Positions 10,621-18,174 are shown, numbered from the stretch's first letter. The stretch: 20,784 nucleotides of DNA from Lojkania enalia (GCA_010094045.1 ML986715.1:104011-124794); one strand, 5' to 3'. Numbers and translations are program-made. Notes: generated by a model not told the origin, from the letters alone.

Positions 10621-10963
10621 CCTTTTTTAACCCATTTAAACTTTTAGATAGTTTCTATAAGTCCTATTTTTTATATACTATTAACTATTCTTTATATTTC
10701 TTTAAAACTTTCGAGAAGATTATTTTAGGTCTTTTCTAGGCTTCTAATCTATCTATCTACTAAGGCTAGCTATTTCTATTATTATACTAACTCGTTCTAC
10801 ATTTATATAAATATAGTTATCGTATCCACCTTTAAAGAAGTAGCTTTACTAGCTAATCCCAACATTCTACTTACGTAAGTTTCCTATGTTACTTACCGAA
10901 GGTATTTTTTTCCTTATAACTAGAGTAGTTTAACTAGTCTTACTTCTTCTAATCTTATAAGGG
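10621..10963 (-). other. Leader and probable gag N-terminus of Gypsy-A copy 2
   Basis: Lies between LTR and gag in the reverse reading. The part at about 10810-10963 is less eroded than its surroundings, keeping ATCC, CCAC and TACGTAAG-type patches. A primer-binding site should lie just inside the LTR near 10945-10963 (reverse reading starts CCCTTATAAGATTAGAAG), but I cannot match it to a tRNA. No other gene seen. Confidence 0.4.
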
Positions 10964-11302
10964 TAGTTAAAGTATAACAGCCTTTAATTAGCTAGATATA
11001 GGATAGAGTAATAACTAAGAGTAATTATATATTATAGGAGATTATTCTTATAAGTTTATAATAGAAGTATATAAGTAGAGTATATAAAGGATATTTAAGT
11101 TAACTATAAAGAGCTATTAAGGTTAGAGTTATAAGGTTATTAAATATAATTTAGTTCTTCTACTATTCTTTCTATTTAGTCGCTTAGTTAATTAAATAAC
11201 TAAGTATATTATATATTTTATACTAGCTCTATTCTACTAACTATATAAAGTTCTAGATCTTAATAGAATCTAGTATAAGAGTTCTACTAGGAATATCTAT
11301 AA
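10964..11302 (-). repeat. Gypsy-A LTR copy 1 of a tandem pair
   Basis: A 339-bp direct repeat of the next feature. Both begin TAGTTAAA on the + strand and both end GG(A)RTATCTATAA. Matching blocks are about 11013-11145 with 11325-11460 and 11146-11302 with 11666-11825. This copy has about 25 extra bases near its left end and lacks the 204-bp insertion of its partner. Reading toward gag it is the inner of the two LTRs. Confidence 0.75.
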
Positions 11303-11827
11303 TAGTTAAATACAGAGTAGAATAATAATTAAAAGTAATTATATACTATAGAGATTATTCTTATAGGTTTATAATAGAAGTATATAAGTAGAGTATATAA
11401 AAGATATTTAAGTTAACTATAAAAAGTTATAAAAATTAGAGCTATAAAGTTATTAAATATTATTATAGAGATTTTTAGCTAGTCTACTAAGCTGTATTAG
11501 ATATCAACGTATAATATTACAGTCGATATTACGCCGGATATTATACTAGATATTAGCTAATATACCCCTTTTTTATATATATAAATATAGCCCGCTAGCT
11601 ATCTTTAATTAAGTAGTTTAGCTTCTTATCTTCCTCTCTAAAATAAGATTCACCTCTTACTATAAATATAATTTAGTTCCTCCTATTATTCCGCCTACTT
11701 AGTTACTTAGTTAACTAAGCTATTAAGTATATTATATATTCTATATTATTCTTATTCTACAAGTTATATAAAGTTTTATACCTTAATAGAATCTAATATA
11801 GAGATTCTATTAGGAGTATCTATAATA
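11303..11827 (-). repeat. Gypsy-A LTR copy 2 of a tandem pair, with insertion
   Basis: Directly abuts the other LTR (junction near 11302/11303) with no internal sequence between them. Without its insertion (11461-11664 plus one AATAT) it would be about 316 bp. Reverse reading begins TATTATAGATACTCC, consistent with an original TGTTA start. Two LTRs in tandem ahead of one gag suggests recombination between copies or insertion of one LTR next to another. Confidence 0.7.
11461..11664 (+). mobile_element. 204-bp insertion in a Gypsy-A LTR, probable second solo LTR
   Basis: The partner LTR shows the empty site (TTAAATATAATTTAG). Here AATAT is present on both sides (11456-11460 and 11665-11669), a 5-bp duplication typical of LTR integrases. 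It begins TATTATAGAG and ends CTCTTACTATA. A TATATATATAAATA box lies near 11572-11585, followed by pyrimidine-rich TCTTCCTCTCT, resembling a small LTR promoter on the + strand. It is unlike the 303-bp solo LTR. A MITE is less likely because there are no long inverted ends. Confidence 0.65.
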
Positions 11828-11966
11828 CTTTTATTAAGGTATAAGAAGTTTAAGAGTAGTAAGTATAGAAAGTAGTAAGTAGGCCTTACTACAGGAGTAA
11901 TAGAAGAAGAAGAAAGCTTAATTACTTAAAGAAAGGTGTTATATAAAAGCTTAGTACTAACCTATA
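11828..11966. other. Short unassigned segment between Gypsy-A LTR and Fot-2
   Basis: Continues after Fot-2 at 13841, so it is the insertion site of Fot-2. Contains an AG-rich run (11898-11940) and GTGTTATATAAAAG with a TATA-like core near 11941. Possibly part of another LTR; no partner found. Confidence 0.3.
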
Positions 11967-12031
11967 ACATATTATATAAACGAGCTGATTACCTAAGCGA
12001 GCTAATTATAATACTAAAACTCTACTAAAAT
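11967..12031. repeat. Left terminal inverted repeat of Fot-2 with internal 17-bp period
   Basis: Pairs with 13774-13838. CGAGCT(G/A)ATTA starts at 11981 and at 11998, 17 bp apart, and is repeated likewise in the right end and in copy A (5438-5479). Confidence 0.85.
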
Positions 12032-12079
12032 CGCGATAATTATACTTTATAATATTATACTACAACTAATAACTATAGA

Positions 12080-13755
12080 ATTAATTTAGAAAGAAGCTAG
12101 AATATAGCTTATACTCTAAGCTATTTAATAAAATACGATACTAACTATATATTATATTATATTAATCTATAATATCTCCTAAAGTATATTTAGTATATAA
12201 AGGTAAGAAACAGCTCTACAATATAATTACCAGCCTAATTTAATAAAGCTTAATAAAACTAAAAAGTAGGTAATTATTTAGTATATACTAGATTTAAATA
12301 TAAGAGGATTTCTACTATAGCTTATTACTGTTTAAAATATAGCTAATTTACTATTAGCTATACACTCTACTAGCTAAGTTAGAAAGAACTAGGTAGAGAA
12401 CTTTATTAAACGTACGTCTAAGCTTAAGGTTAAATTTAATTAAAAGTACGACTATTTAAGAGCTAAATATAAGGATTCTAAGGTTATAAGAGACTGGTTC
12501 TACCTTATATAGAATATAAAGGCTAAGTATAGTATTATTAACAAAGATATATATAACTTCGATAAATTAGACTTTATAATAGGCGTAATATTAATAGAAG
12601 TAGTAGTTACTAGCTCTAAGAGACGGAATTAACTAAAGCAGCTCCAGCTAGATAATCGCGAGTAGACTACAGTTATCTAAGGTATTAATGCGATAGGATA
12701 GATAATACTACCTTTTATTATTTTTATAAGCATCTACTACCTCTCTATATAATATAAAGAAGATAATATTCTACTAACCTAGGCTATATAGGTTACTAAT
12801 AACAGCTAGACGATAAATAATATTAGTATTAAATAGTTAAAGTACTTTAATATATATATAAAGAATTATACTATTAGTATATATTAATTGCTAATTCTTA
12901 ACGGCTATAAAAGCTACAACTTACTTAAATTTAGGTAGCTCTATAAGAAAAAGAATATTATTACTCTCTATATACCTCTATATTTATTATACCTACTATA
13001 GCTACTAGATATAGGTTGTTTCTCGCTTTTAAAGACTATATATAGGCGCTAAGTCGAGCAGTTAATATATAGTTATATTAACTATATTACGAAAATCGAG
13101 TTCTTATCCTACTTTAAAGCAGCTTTTAATATAGTAATTATAAAGAGTAATATTCTAGATAGTTTTTAAAGTACTAGTCTAGTTCTATTTAATCTAGATA
13201 TAATACTATTAAAGTTTAAAGTTTAACTATATATACTAATACCCTCTATAGTTAAAGATACCTCTTAGAAGTTAAAAATACTAAGTAATCCTATTAAATT
13301 TAGGTCTTAATCTACGTACGTTTAATTAAGAGTTTAAAAGTACCTAGATAGCTTATCTACTTTAATAGTAGAGGCGTTTAACTAGTTTATAAAGGGTGCT
13401 GTGTATATAATATATAAAAACGTACTATTATATACTTAGGTTACTAAGTTTTAAGTAGCTAATAAGGCTGCTATATAACGTTAATCGCATAAAAGAAAGC
13501 GTATATAAAAGGAAGGCAACCTAATAATTAAAGAAGGTACTTAATTAACTACTCTAAAAGAGTTTAACACTTATATTAATAGGAAGAAGAGTAGGAAGAA
13601 AGCGTGTATTAATAGAGGCTAGCTAACTTAAAAGCGTTATAGATAGTATAGTAAGGCTAGATATAACTCGCAGACGTGTAAAAATAATACTATAGATATA
13701 GAATAATAGGCTTCTATACTATATAGTATAATAGAATATAAGAAAGTATAATATT
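12080..13755 (+). pseudogene. DD35D transposase remnant of Fot-2
   Basis: A + strand pogo/Fot1 transposase. Readable blocks: YDYLRAKYKDSKVIRDWFY (12440-12500), IYNFDKLDFIIGV with the first catalytic Asp kept (12561-12563), VVVTSSKRRN, LQLDNRE, PFIIF; then LLILNGYKSYNLLKF with the second Asp changed to Asn (12900-12902); then KKNIITLYI and LLDIGCFSLLKTIY with the third Asp kept (13008-13010), 35 residues on; then INYITKIEFLSYFKAAFN and LILFNLDI-like sequence. A Lys/Arg-rich tail runs to about 13750. Inactive through the lost Asp and multiple TAA/TAG codons. The first Asp survived next to a C (TTC GAT), unlike in copy A (TTT AAT). Confidence 0.9.
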
Positions 13756-13840
13756 TTACGAAAAGTAGTTACAATTTTAGTATAGTCTTAGTATTATAAT
13801 TAGCTTACTTAGGTAATCAGCTTACTTATATAGTATATTA

Positions 13841-13940
13841 TACTGCTAGTATATATAATAACTACTATTATAGTTATATATATACTAGAGCCTTATTTAT
13901 ATTAGGTTAGTTAAAGGGGGTAACTTTAATAAAGAAAGAA
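13841..13940. other. Unassigned segment after Fot-2
   Basis: Continuation of 11828-11966. Contains TTAAAGGGGGTAAC (about 13911-13924), a purine run that could be a polypurine tract of a + strand LTR element, but no adjacent LTR pair supports that. Confidence 0.25.
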
Positions 13941-14368
13941 TATTAGAATTTACTAGTTTTTCTAATATAACGAGTATATTTAGAAGTTTAATATAGTAAT
14001 AAGATAAATCTATAAGAATAACTATATAGAACTTAATCTACTAAAAAAAATTTCTATCTTATATAGTTAGGTCTAAAACTACTAAGCCTAGTTTATTAGG
14101 TTTATTAGATCTATTAGGTCTATTTTACTATATTTAATACTTCTATTATTATTATTATATATATAGGTTATACTATACTTTATTATCTAGCTAATTATCT
14201 TTCTAGTTTCTATAGTTCTACTACTTACTATCTAATAATTAGTCTTTAATATACTTCTATCTATTATTATCTTATTAGTCCTCGTCTAAATTAACCTATA
14301 TAGTAGCTAATATTAGATTAAGCCCTAGCTATAAAGGTAATACCTTTTAGTATTCTATATTTATAATA
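13941..14368 (-). repeat. Probable 3' LTR of Gypsy-C
   Basis: Placed only by context: the reverse reading has polypurine tract AAAAGAGGGGGTAGG immediately followed by TATTATAAATATAG (from TGTTA), and a matching ...TTCTAATA (from TAACA) at 13941. Length about 428 bp. A TATATATATAATA box occurs near 14156-14168 in the reverse reading. No second LTR copy is in the window, so the left end is a guess. Confidence 0.45.
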
Positions 14369-14385
14369 CCTACCCCCTCTTTTAT
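14369..14385 (-). other. Polypurine tract of Gypsy-C
   Basis: The + strand CCTACCCCCTCTTTTAT reads AAAAGAGGGGGTAGG in the element's sense, directly upstream of the proposed 3' LTR. Such tracts prime plus-strand DNA synthesis in LTR retrotransposons. Confidence 0.55.
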
Positions 14386-14810
14386 AAGTTTATCCTAAAA
14401 CTCTTTAATCTATTATCTTACCTATTTTATCTAGATATAGTATTCTATTATCTCTAGTAGCTTATTCTAGCTTCTAATATACTCTATATAGGTATACTAT
14501 AGTATTATATTTATATTTTTCCGTTCTAAGGTTAGTATTTTATATATTCTAGTAGGTCCTACTTAGCTTATAAATATAACTCTATTCTTCTTTCTTTTCT
14601 CTTTCTACTATACTAAAGGTTTAATGTAAAAATACCTCTACCTATAACTATTATACTAGTTACTTAATTCTTTTACTAGGTATTATAATAGATCTATTTT
14701 ACTATTATTCGAACTATTAGTTTATAAACTATAACTATTATAGTAATACTACTCTTTCTTTTATATATAGAGAGTATTTTTCTTAGGGTTTATCCTATAA
14801 TTTTTCCCTA
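14386..14810. other. Gypsy-C 3' non-coding region
   Basis: Downstream of the chromodomain in the element's sense. No domain recognised on either strand. It may hold the N-terminal part of the + strand ORF remnant that becomes readable from 14811. Confidence 0.35.
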
Positions 14811-15140
14811 ACTAAGGGTACCCTTTACTATTTTCTAGCGAATATATTAAAGGCTTATAAAGAGTCTACTTCTATCTATTAAGATTTTATAGTTACTAAG
14901 AAAGAGGAGATTTATTACTTTAAAAAATCTATATATTACTATTATACAGCTCTTTTTTACCTAAAGTATACTAAGAAGCGTATCTAATTTCTAGAAGAAT
15001 ATAGTTTAGATCTAGAGAAATAAGAGGTAAAGTTAATAGAAGAGTAAAAAAAGTTAAAGAAAGAGGAGAAAAGGTCTATTAAGTCTAAGGCGCTTTTTAC
15101 TACCGCTCTAAGTTCTATATAAAAGGTTCCTTTTATATTA
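14811..15140 (+). pseudogene. Coiled-coil ORF remnant antisense to Gypsy-C pol
   Basis: One + strand frame (codons in phase with 14811) stays readable for about 110 codons with only five stops, all TAA and all at plausible Gln/Trp sites. It opens TKGTLYYFLANILKAYKES, passes a Tyr-rich stretch (IYYYYTALFYLKYTKKR) where several Tyr could be former Cys (TGY to TAY), and then FLEEYSLDLEKxEVKLIEE followed by xKKLKKEEKRS, strongly charged with heptad-like spacing, and KALFTTALSSI. It runs opposite to pol and starts just past the chromodomain. It resembles Cys-rich, coiled-coil proteins associated with some fungal retroelements as I remember them. Function unknown. Confidence 0.5.
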
Positions 15141-15174
15141 CTACTACTATTACTTTCTAACTAGGCTCTATTTA

Positions 15175-15370
15175 ATAATCTATTATTTTAGCCTTTTAGT
15201 AAAACTCTTTTAACTTTATAGTATAGTTGGTTAGGTTATATACTAGTTCCTATAAACTTTCCTCCTATAGATATCCTTTCTATTTTACTATATACCTCTA
15301 CTAACGTTTAAACCGCTTTTTTACTAGTATATATTCTACTTTATATTTCTATTCTAGTTCTATATTAATA
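15175..15370 (-). pseudogene. pol: Chromodomain at the C-terminus of Gypsy-C integrase
   Basis: Reverse-strand reading KYKVEYILVKKRFKRxxRYI followed by VKxKGYLxEESLxELVYNLT, matching the chromodomain pattern EYEVEEIL...YLVKWKGY..EESTWEP..NL. The aromatic-cage Trp in KWKGY and in TWEP are stops here (TGG to TAG), and Tyr/Val at the first cage position remains. Chromodomains of this class steer integration to methylated-histone heterochromatin; this one is dead. Confidence 0.8.
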
Positions 15371-15399
15371 GTTTCTTATAGTAGTATATCATCTAGTAC

Positions 15400-16044
15400 T
15401 AGTTTTAATTTTAACTTATAAAATACTAGGTATATTTTTATATTACTTAATAGCCTTAGTTTAAAATTTATAGGTCCGATCTATTTTTTAATTAGAAATA
15501 GTCCTATCCTCTTATAATCTAACTTTTTTATAGGTCTTTTAGTTTTTAAGTTTTTTATTAATAGAAAAACTTTACCCCTCTCTTTAAAGGTTAGTCCTTT
15601 AATTCTTAACTTATTAGCCTATTCTACTATTTTAAAATTTCTTACCTAAATCTTTTCTTTAAGCTAATTATAGATCTCCTTTATTTTCTTAGCTTTCTAG
15701 TTTACTAGTAGAACTAGAGATTCTTTTTTATTCTATTTTTAATATATAATAGCTTTCTATCTATAGTTAGTTTTAAAAGATATAATTTCTATAATAGTTT
15801 AGATTATTTTATTATAGGCTATCTATACTATAAATAATAATTTAATTTAATTATCGTATTATTTATTAATATATATTCTTAAATATATTTTTAAGTTCTA
15901 GTTAACTTATTCTATTTAACTATCTATCTATAAGTAGAAACTAGTTAATATCTATTATTAGATTTCTATCTTTTCTATTTATTCTTACTAGTATTTAAAT
16001 ATAAATAACTTATCTCTATCTAAAGTAATATACTTTAGAACTCT
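15400..16044 (-). pseudogene. pol: Integrase core and C-terminal domain of Gypsy-C
   Basis: Reverse-strand reading RVLKYITLDRDKLFIFKY at 16044-15990 (second catalytic Asp, complement of 16018-16020, kept), then KLTRT and FxNILINN. Around 15760-15480 it reads KERGKVFLLIKNLKTKRP, KKLDYKRIGLFLI and IGPINFKLRL (the GPY/F-type C-terminal fold, family form KLDxxxxGPFxI). The catalytic Glu region near 15900-15960 is too eroded to place. Continues after the insertion at 17399. Confidence 0.85.
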
Positions 16045-16049
16045 ATATT

Positions 16050-16260
16050 TATTATAAGAAGCTATAAGTAGAGACGATAAGGCTTATCTAATACTTAGTA
16101 TAGTATACTATATATAGATCTCAGGTGTTATATAAGAGGATAGCTAAAGAGTAAGCTAAACGTAAAGTAAGTAGGAAAATAAAGGAGAAGAAGAAGGTAT
16201 ATATACTAAAGTAAGCGCGCTATATATAGGTATTAGAGGGAACGTAAAGATACTATAATA
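16050..16260 (-). repeat. LTR of the small element (3' LTR in its own sense)
   Basis: 211 bp, aligns without gaps to 17183-17393. Differences are nearly all C/T or G/A, including ACTATAATA versus ACCGTAATA at the right end. A TATATATAG box next to GCGCGC is readable in the reverse sense. Confidence 0.88.
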
Positions 16261-16280
16261 GTACCTCTCTCTTTAGAAAG
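16261..16280 (-). other. Polypurine tract of the small LTR element
   Basis: GTACCTCTCTCTTTAGAAAG on the + strand; in reverse a purine run AAAGAGAGAGG directly beside the LTR. This sets the element's orientation. Confidence 0.55.
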
Positions 16281-16366
16281 TAGCCGCAATTAACAATTGT
16301 AGCTATAATATAGGGGCCTAGTATAACTAGTTGTTTATTTTATATAGGGTAGAACTGTTTCTAGCT

Positions 16367-16925
16367 AGCTAGCGTCTAGTATAATAAGTAATATACTAAA
16401 TAAGCTTAATATAGTCGTTGTATTACTAATAGAACGGGGAACTAGTATCTAATATAACGGGTAATATATTAAATAAGCTTAATATAGTTGTTATATTACT
16501 AATAGAATAGAGAGTTATTTAACTCTTTAAAAAGCTGGCGGAACAGGAACTAGTATCTAGTATAATAAGTAATATACTAAACAAGCTTAATATAGTTATT
16601 ATATTACTAATAGAACGGGGAGTTATTTAACTCTTTAAGGAGCTGGTAGAATAGAAACTAGTATCTAGTACGATAAGTAATATACTAAATAAGCTTAATA
16701 TAGTTATTATATTATTAATAGAACGGGGAACTAGTATCTAGTATAATAAGTAATATACTAAATAAGCTTAATATAGTTGTTATATTACTAATAGAATAGG
16801 GAGTCGTTTAACTCTTTAAGAAGCTAGTAGAATAGGAACTAGTATCTAATACGATAAGTAATATACTAAATAAGCTTAATATAGTTATTATATTACTAAT
16901 AGAACGGGGAACTAGTATAAAGAGA
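16367..16925. repeat. Satellite-like tandem array, 73/108-bp steps, inside the small LTR element
   Basis: Repeats of a 73-bp unit beginning (A)ACTAGTATCTAGTA start at 16367, 16440, 16548, 16656, 16729, 16837 and, partial, 16910. Steps are therefore 73, 108, 108, 73, 108, 73. The longer step is the same unit plus a 35-bp spacer (GAGTTATTTAACTCTTTAA, itself containing the inverted pair GAGTTA/TAACTC). Each 73-bp unit contains AGTAATATA and, about 23 bp later, its complement TATATTACT, with AAGCTT between, so each can fold. Unit sequences differ mainly by C/T and G/A. Confidence 0.9.
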
Positions 16926-17005
16926 AGCTAGTAGAATAAGAAGCGAAAACTATAGTAGGAGAGGACGATAGCGTATTAAGGGAGGATAATAGCTAGTTTT
17001 AGAGC

Positions 17006-17042
17006 TCCTACTACTACTACTACTACTATACGAGTAGTAGGA
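17006..17042. repeat. CTA microsatellite with a 9-bp hairpin stem
   Basis: Seven CTA repeats (17008-17028). TCCTACTAC at 17006-17014 is the exact reverse complement of GTAGTAGGA at 17034-17042. It lies in the interior of the small LTR element. Confidence 0.75.
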
Positions 17043-17182
17043 TAGCTGTCGGGCTAATAATCTAGCTAGATATTATTAGAAAGGAAGAAAAAATCTAGAT
17101 AGGGAATAATAAAGATCTCTATCTAAAGATCCGCAGCAGCTATCTAGCTGCTATTACTATATAACTAGGCGAGCTATTCTAA

Positions 17183-17393
17183 TATTATAAGAAGCTATAA
17201 GTAGAGACGATAAAGCTTATCTAATACTTAATATAGTATACTATATACAGATCTTAGGTGTTATATAAGAAGATAGCTAAGAAGTAAGCTAAACGCGAGG
17301 TAAGTAGGAAGATAAAGAAGAAGAAGAAAGTACGTATACTAAAGCAAGCGCGCTATATATAGGTATTAGGGGGAACGTAAAGATACCGTAATA
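17183..17393 (-). repeat. LTR of the small element (5' LTR in its own sense)
   Basis: Partner of 16050-16260. In the reverse reading it starts TATTACGGTATC. The bases just inside (17182 downward) read T-TAGAATAGCTCG, which could be a primer-binding site that once began TGG; no tRNA match is claimed. Confidence 0.88.
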
Positions 17394-17398
17394 ATATT

Positions 17399-17514
17399 TT
17401 ATAAATACTATATATAATAGCTTATATACTAGTTTAGATACTATTATTATCTCTAATACTAGTTTAAAGTATATATACTTTATTAATTAATCTACTATAT
17501 TTATAATTGTATTA
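17399..17514 (-). pseudogene. pol: Integrase fragment of Gypsy-C upstream of the insertion
   Basis: Reverse-strand reading IINIVDxLIKYIYFKLVLEI and then VSKLVYKLLYIVFI, matching the gypsy integrase block between the first and second catalytic Asp (family form VVDRLTKYAYFIP...). It joins in frame to RVLKYITLDRDK at 16044 once the small LTR element and one ATATT are removed. Ends at the Fot-3 copy 2 boundary. Confidence 0.82.
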
Positions 17515-17895
17515 ATATATTCTACTATTAAAGCGGCTAAACTATTAAAGCAGCTACTTTTTCTTAGTATAATAAATACTATATACGAAAAATTAATTTA
17601 CTTAATACTAATAAAAGATCCTATATATAATATATTTTTATCTAATTTAGAATTTTCCCTACTATCCTTTTAGCACGTATAAGTATTATATCTAGTCTTA
17701 TTATAGTTACTATAGTAGCGTTAAGCTGGTTGAGCCCTTTCTTAAGTATTAGTACTACGAGTCTTCTTAAAGGGCTAAGAGTTTATAGATACTTTAGCAG
17801 CTATATATAAAGATCCCTTACTATATAATACTATATTACTATACTAAATATACTTTCTTTTATATATTTTACGCTTAGTTACTTCTTCTAATTAC
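17515..17895 (-). mobile_element. Fot-3 copy 2, truncated to its first 381 bp
   Basis: Aligns base for base, without gaps, to 1175-1555 of the complete Fot-3; differences are overwhelmingly C/T or G/A. Left TA duplication at 17513-17514, inside Gypsy-C integrase. The match stops where the Gypsy-D LTR begins, so the rest of this Fot-3 should lie on the far side of Gypsy-D, right of the window. Includes the terminal inverted repeat and the C-terminal end of the reverse-strand transposase. Confidence 0.9.
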
Positions 17896-18174
17896 TATAA
17901 CGGCGTAGGCAAGATAATAGGTCTAAATATGGTACGAATCTACTTAGAGGTATATAGGAATGTGTAGGGGATTAGGGACCTAAGAATTCTATTAATACCT
18001 ATAGGCCTTGTACGAAAGGATATAGAAGAACTACTAAGCTACTTATAAGAGAGAATACAACTATATACGGAAGGGAAAAGGGGTAGAACTGGGGGTAGGA
18101 TAAGATAAGCGAAAAGCTTTAGGATAAAGTTATATATAAAGCTTTTCGTAGAACGATTTCTTTACATTATTATA
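17896..18174 (-). repeat. 3' LTR of Gypsy-D (279 bp)
   Basis: Begins TATAACGG where homology to Fot-3 ends and finishes CATTATTATA where the polypurine tract begins; the original ends would be TGTAA...TTACA. A TATATATAA box lies at 18131-18138. A perfect 12-bp inverted repeat is at 18110-18148. Only one copy is in the window, so the boundaries rest on the Fot-3 breakpoint and the tract. Confidence 0.75.
18110..18148. repeat. Perfect 12-bp hairpin in the Gypsy-D LTR
   Basis: CGAAAAGCTTTA (18110-18121) and TAAAGCTTTTCG (18137-18148) are exact reverse complements around a 15-base loop that contains the TATA-like sequence. Confidence 0.85.

Larger units (their letters stand above)
10356..11827 (-). 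mobile_element. Gypsy-A copy 2, 5' end in reverse orientation
   Basis: Reverse-strand order from high to low coordinates: two LTR copies (11827-10964), leader, start of gag. Sequence 10356-10620 is the inverted counterpart of 5482-5745 in copy 1. Everything downstream of early gag is missing because the sequence stops at the Fot-4 terminus. It supplies the 5' end that copy 1 lacks in this window. Confidence 0.75.
11967..13838 (+). mobile_element. Fot-2, complete Fot1/pogo DNA transposon
   Basis: 1872 bp with both ends. Left end ACATATTATATAAACGAGCT and reverse complement of the right end ATATACTATATAAGTAAGCT start inverted repeats of about 65 bp (11967-12031, 13774-13838). TA duplications at 11965-11966 and 13839-13840. 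This is the reference copy for the broken, inverted copy A at 1-5479, with which it forms a large dispersed inverted repeat. Confidence 0.93.
16050..17393 (-). mobile_element. Small non-autonomous LTR element inside Gypsy-C integrase
   Basis: 1344 bp with two 211-bp LTRs (16050-16260, 17183-17393) and a 922-bp interior with no recognisable gag or pol. Ends are TATTA...TAATA, from TGTTA...TAACA. The 5-bp target duplication ATATT (16045-16049, 17394-17398) sits in the integrase frame; removing the element and one ATATT rejoins it. In the reverse reading a polypurine tract (AAAGAGAGAGGTAC) abuts the 16050-16260 LTR, so transcription is probably on the - strand. The size and coding-free interior fit a TRIM/LARD-like element that depends on another element's proteins. 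Confidence 0.87.
13941..17514 (-). mobile_element. Gypsy-C, chromodomain Ty3/gypsy retrotransposon, 3' part in reverse
   Basis: Reverse-strand order from high coordinates: integrase core (17513-17399, then 16044-15400), chromodomain (15365-15175), 3' non-coding region, polypurine tract (14369-14385), probable 3' LTR (13941-14368). It is interrupted by a complete small LTR element (16050-17393). It is cut at 17514 by Fot-3 copy 2, so RT, RNase H and the integrase N-terminus should lie beyond the right edge. The integrase-plus-chromodomain layout places it with chromoviruses. Confidence 0.8.

Noticed and set aside
10945..10990. A tRNA-derived primer-binding site or tRNA gene beside the Gypsy-A LTR
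   Set aside because: No cloverleaf or B-box could be recognised and no tRNA 3' complement could be matched by eye.
13905..13930. TTAAAGGGGGTAAC as a polypurine tract of a + strand element
   Set aside because: No LTR pair or pol of that orientation adjoins it; left as unassigned.
16367..16925. Regularly spaced repeats that could suggest a CRISPR array
   Set aside because: Unit length (73 bp) and spacing are wrong, the spacers are copies of one 35-bp sequence, no cas genes exist, and the array lies inside a fungal LTR element.
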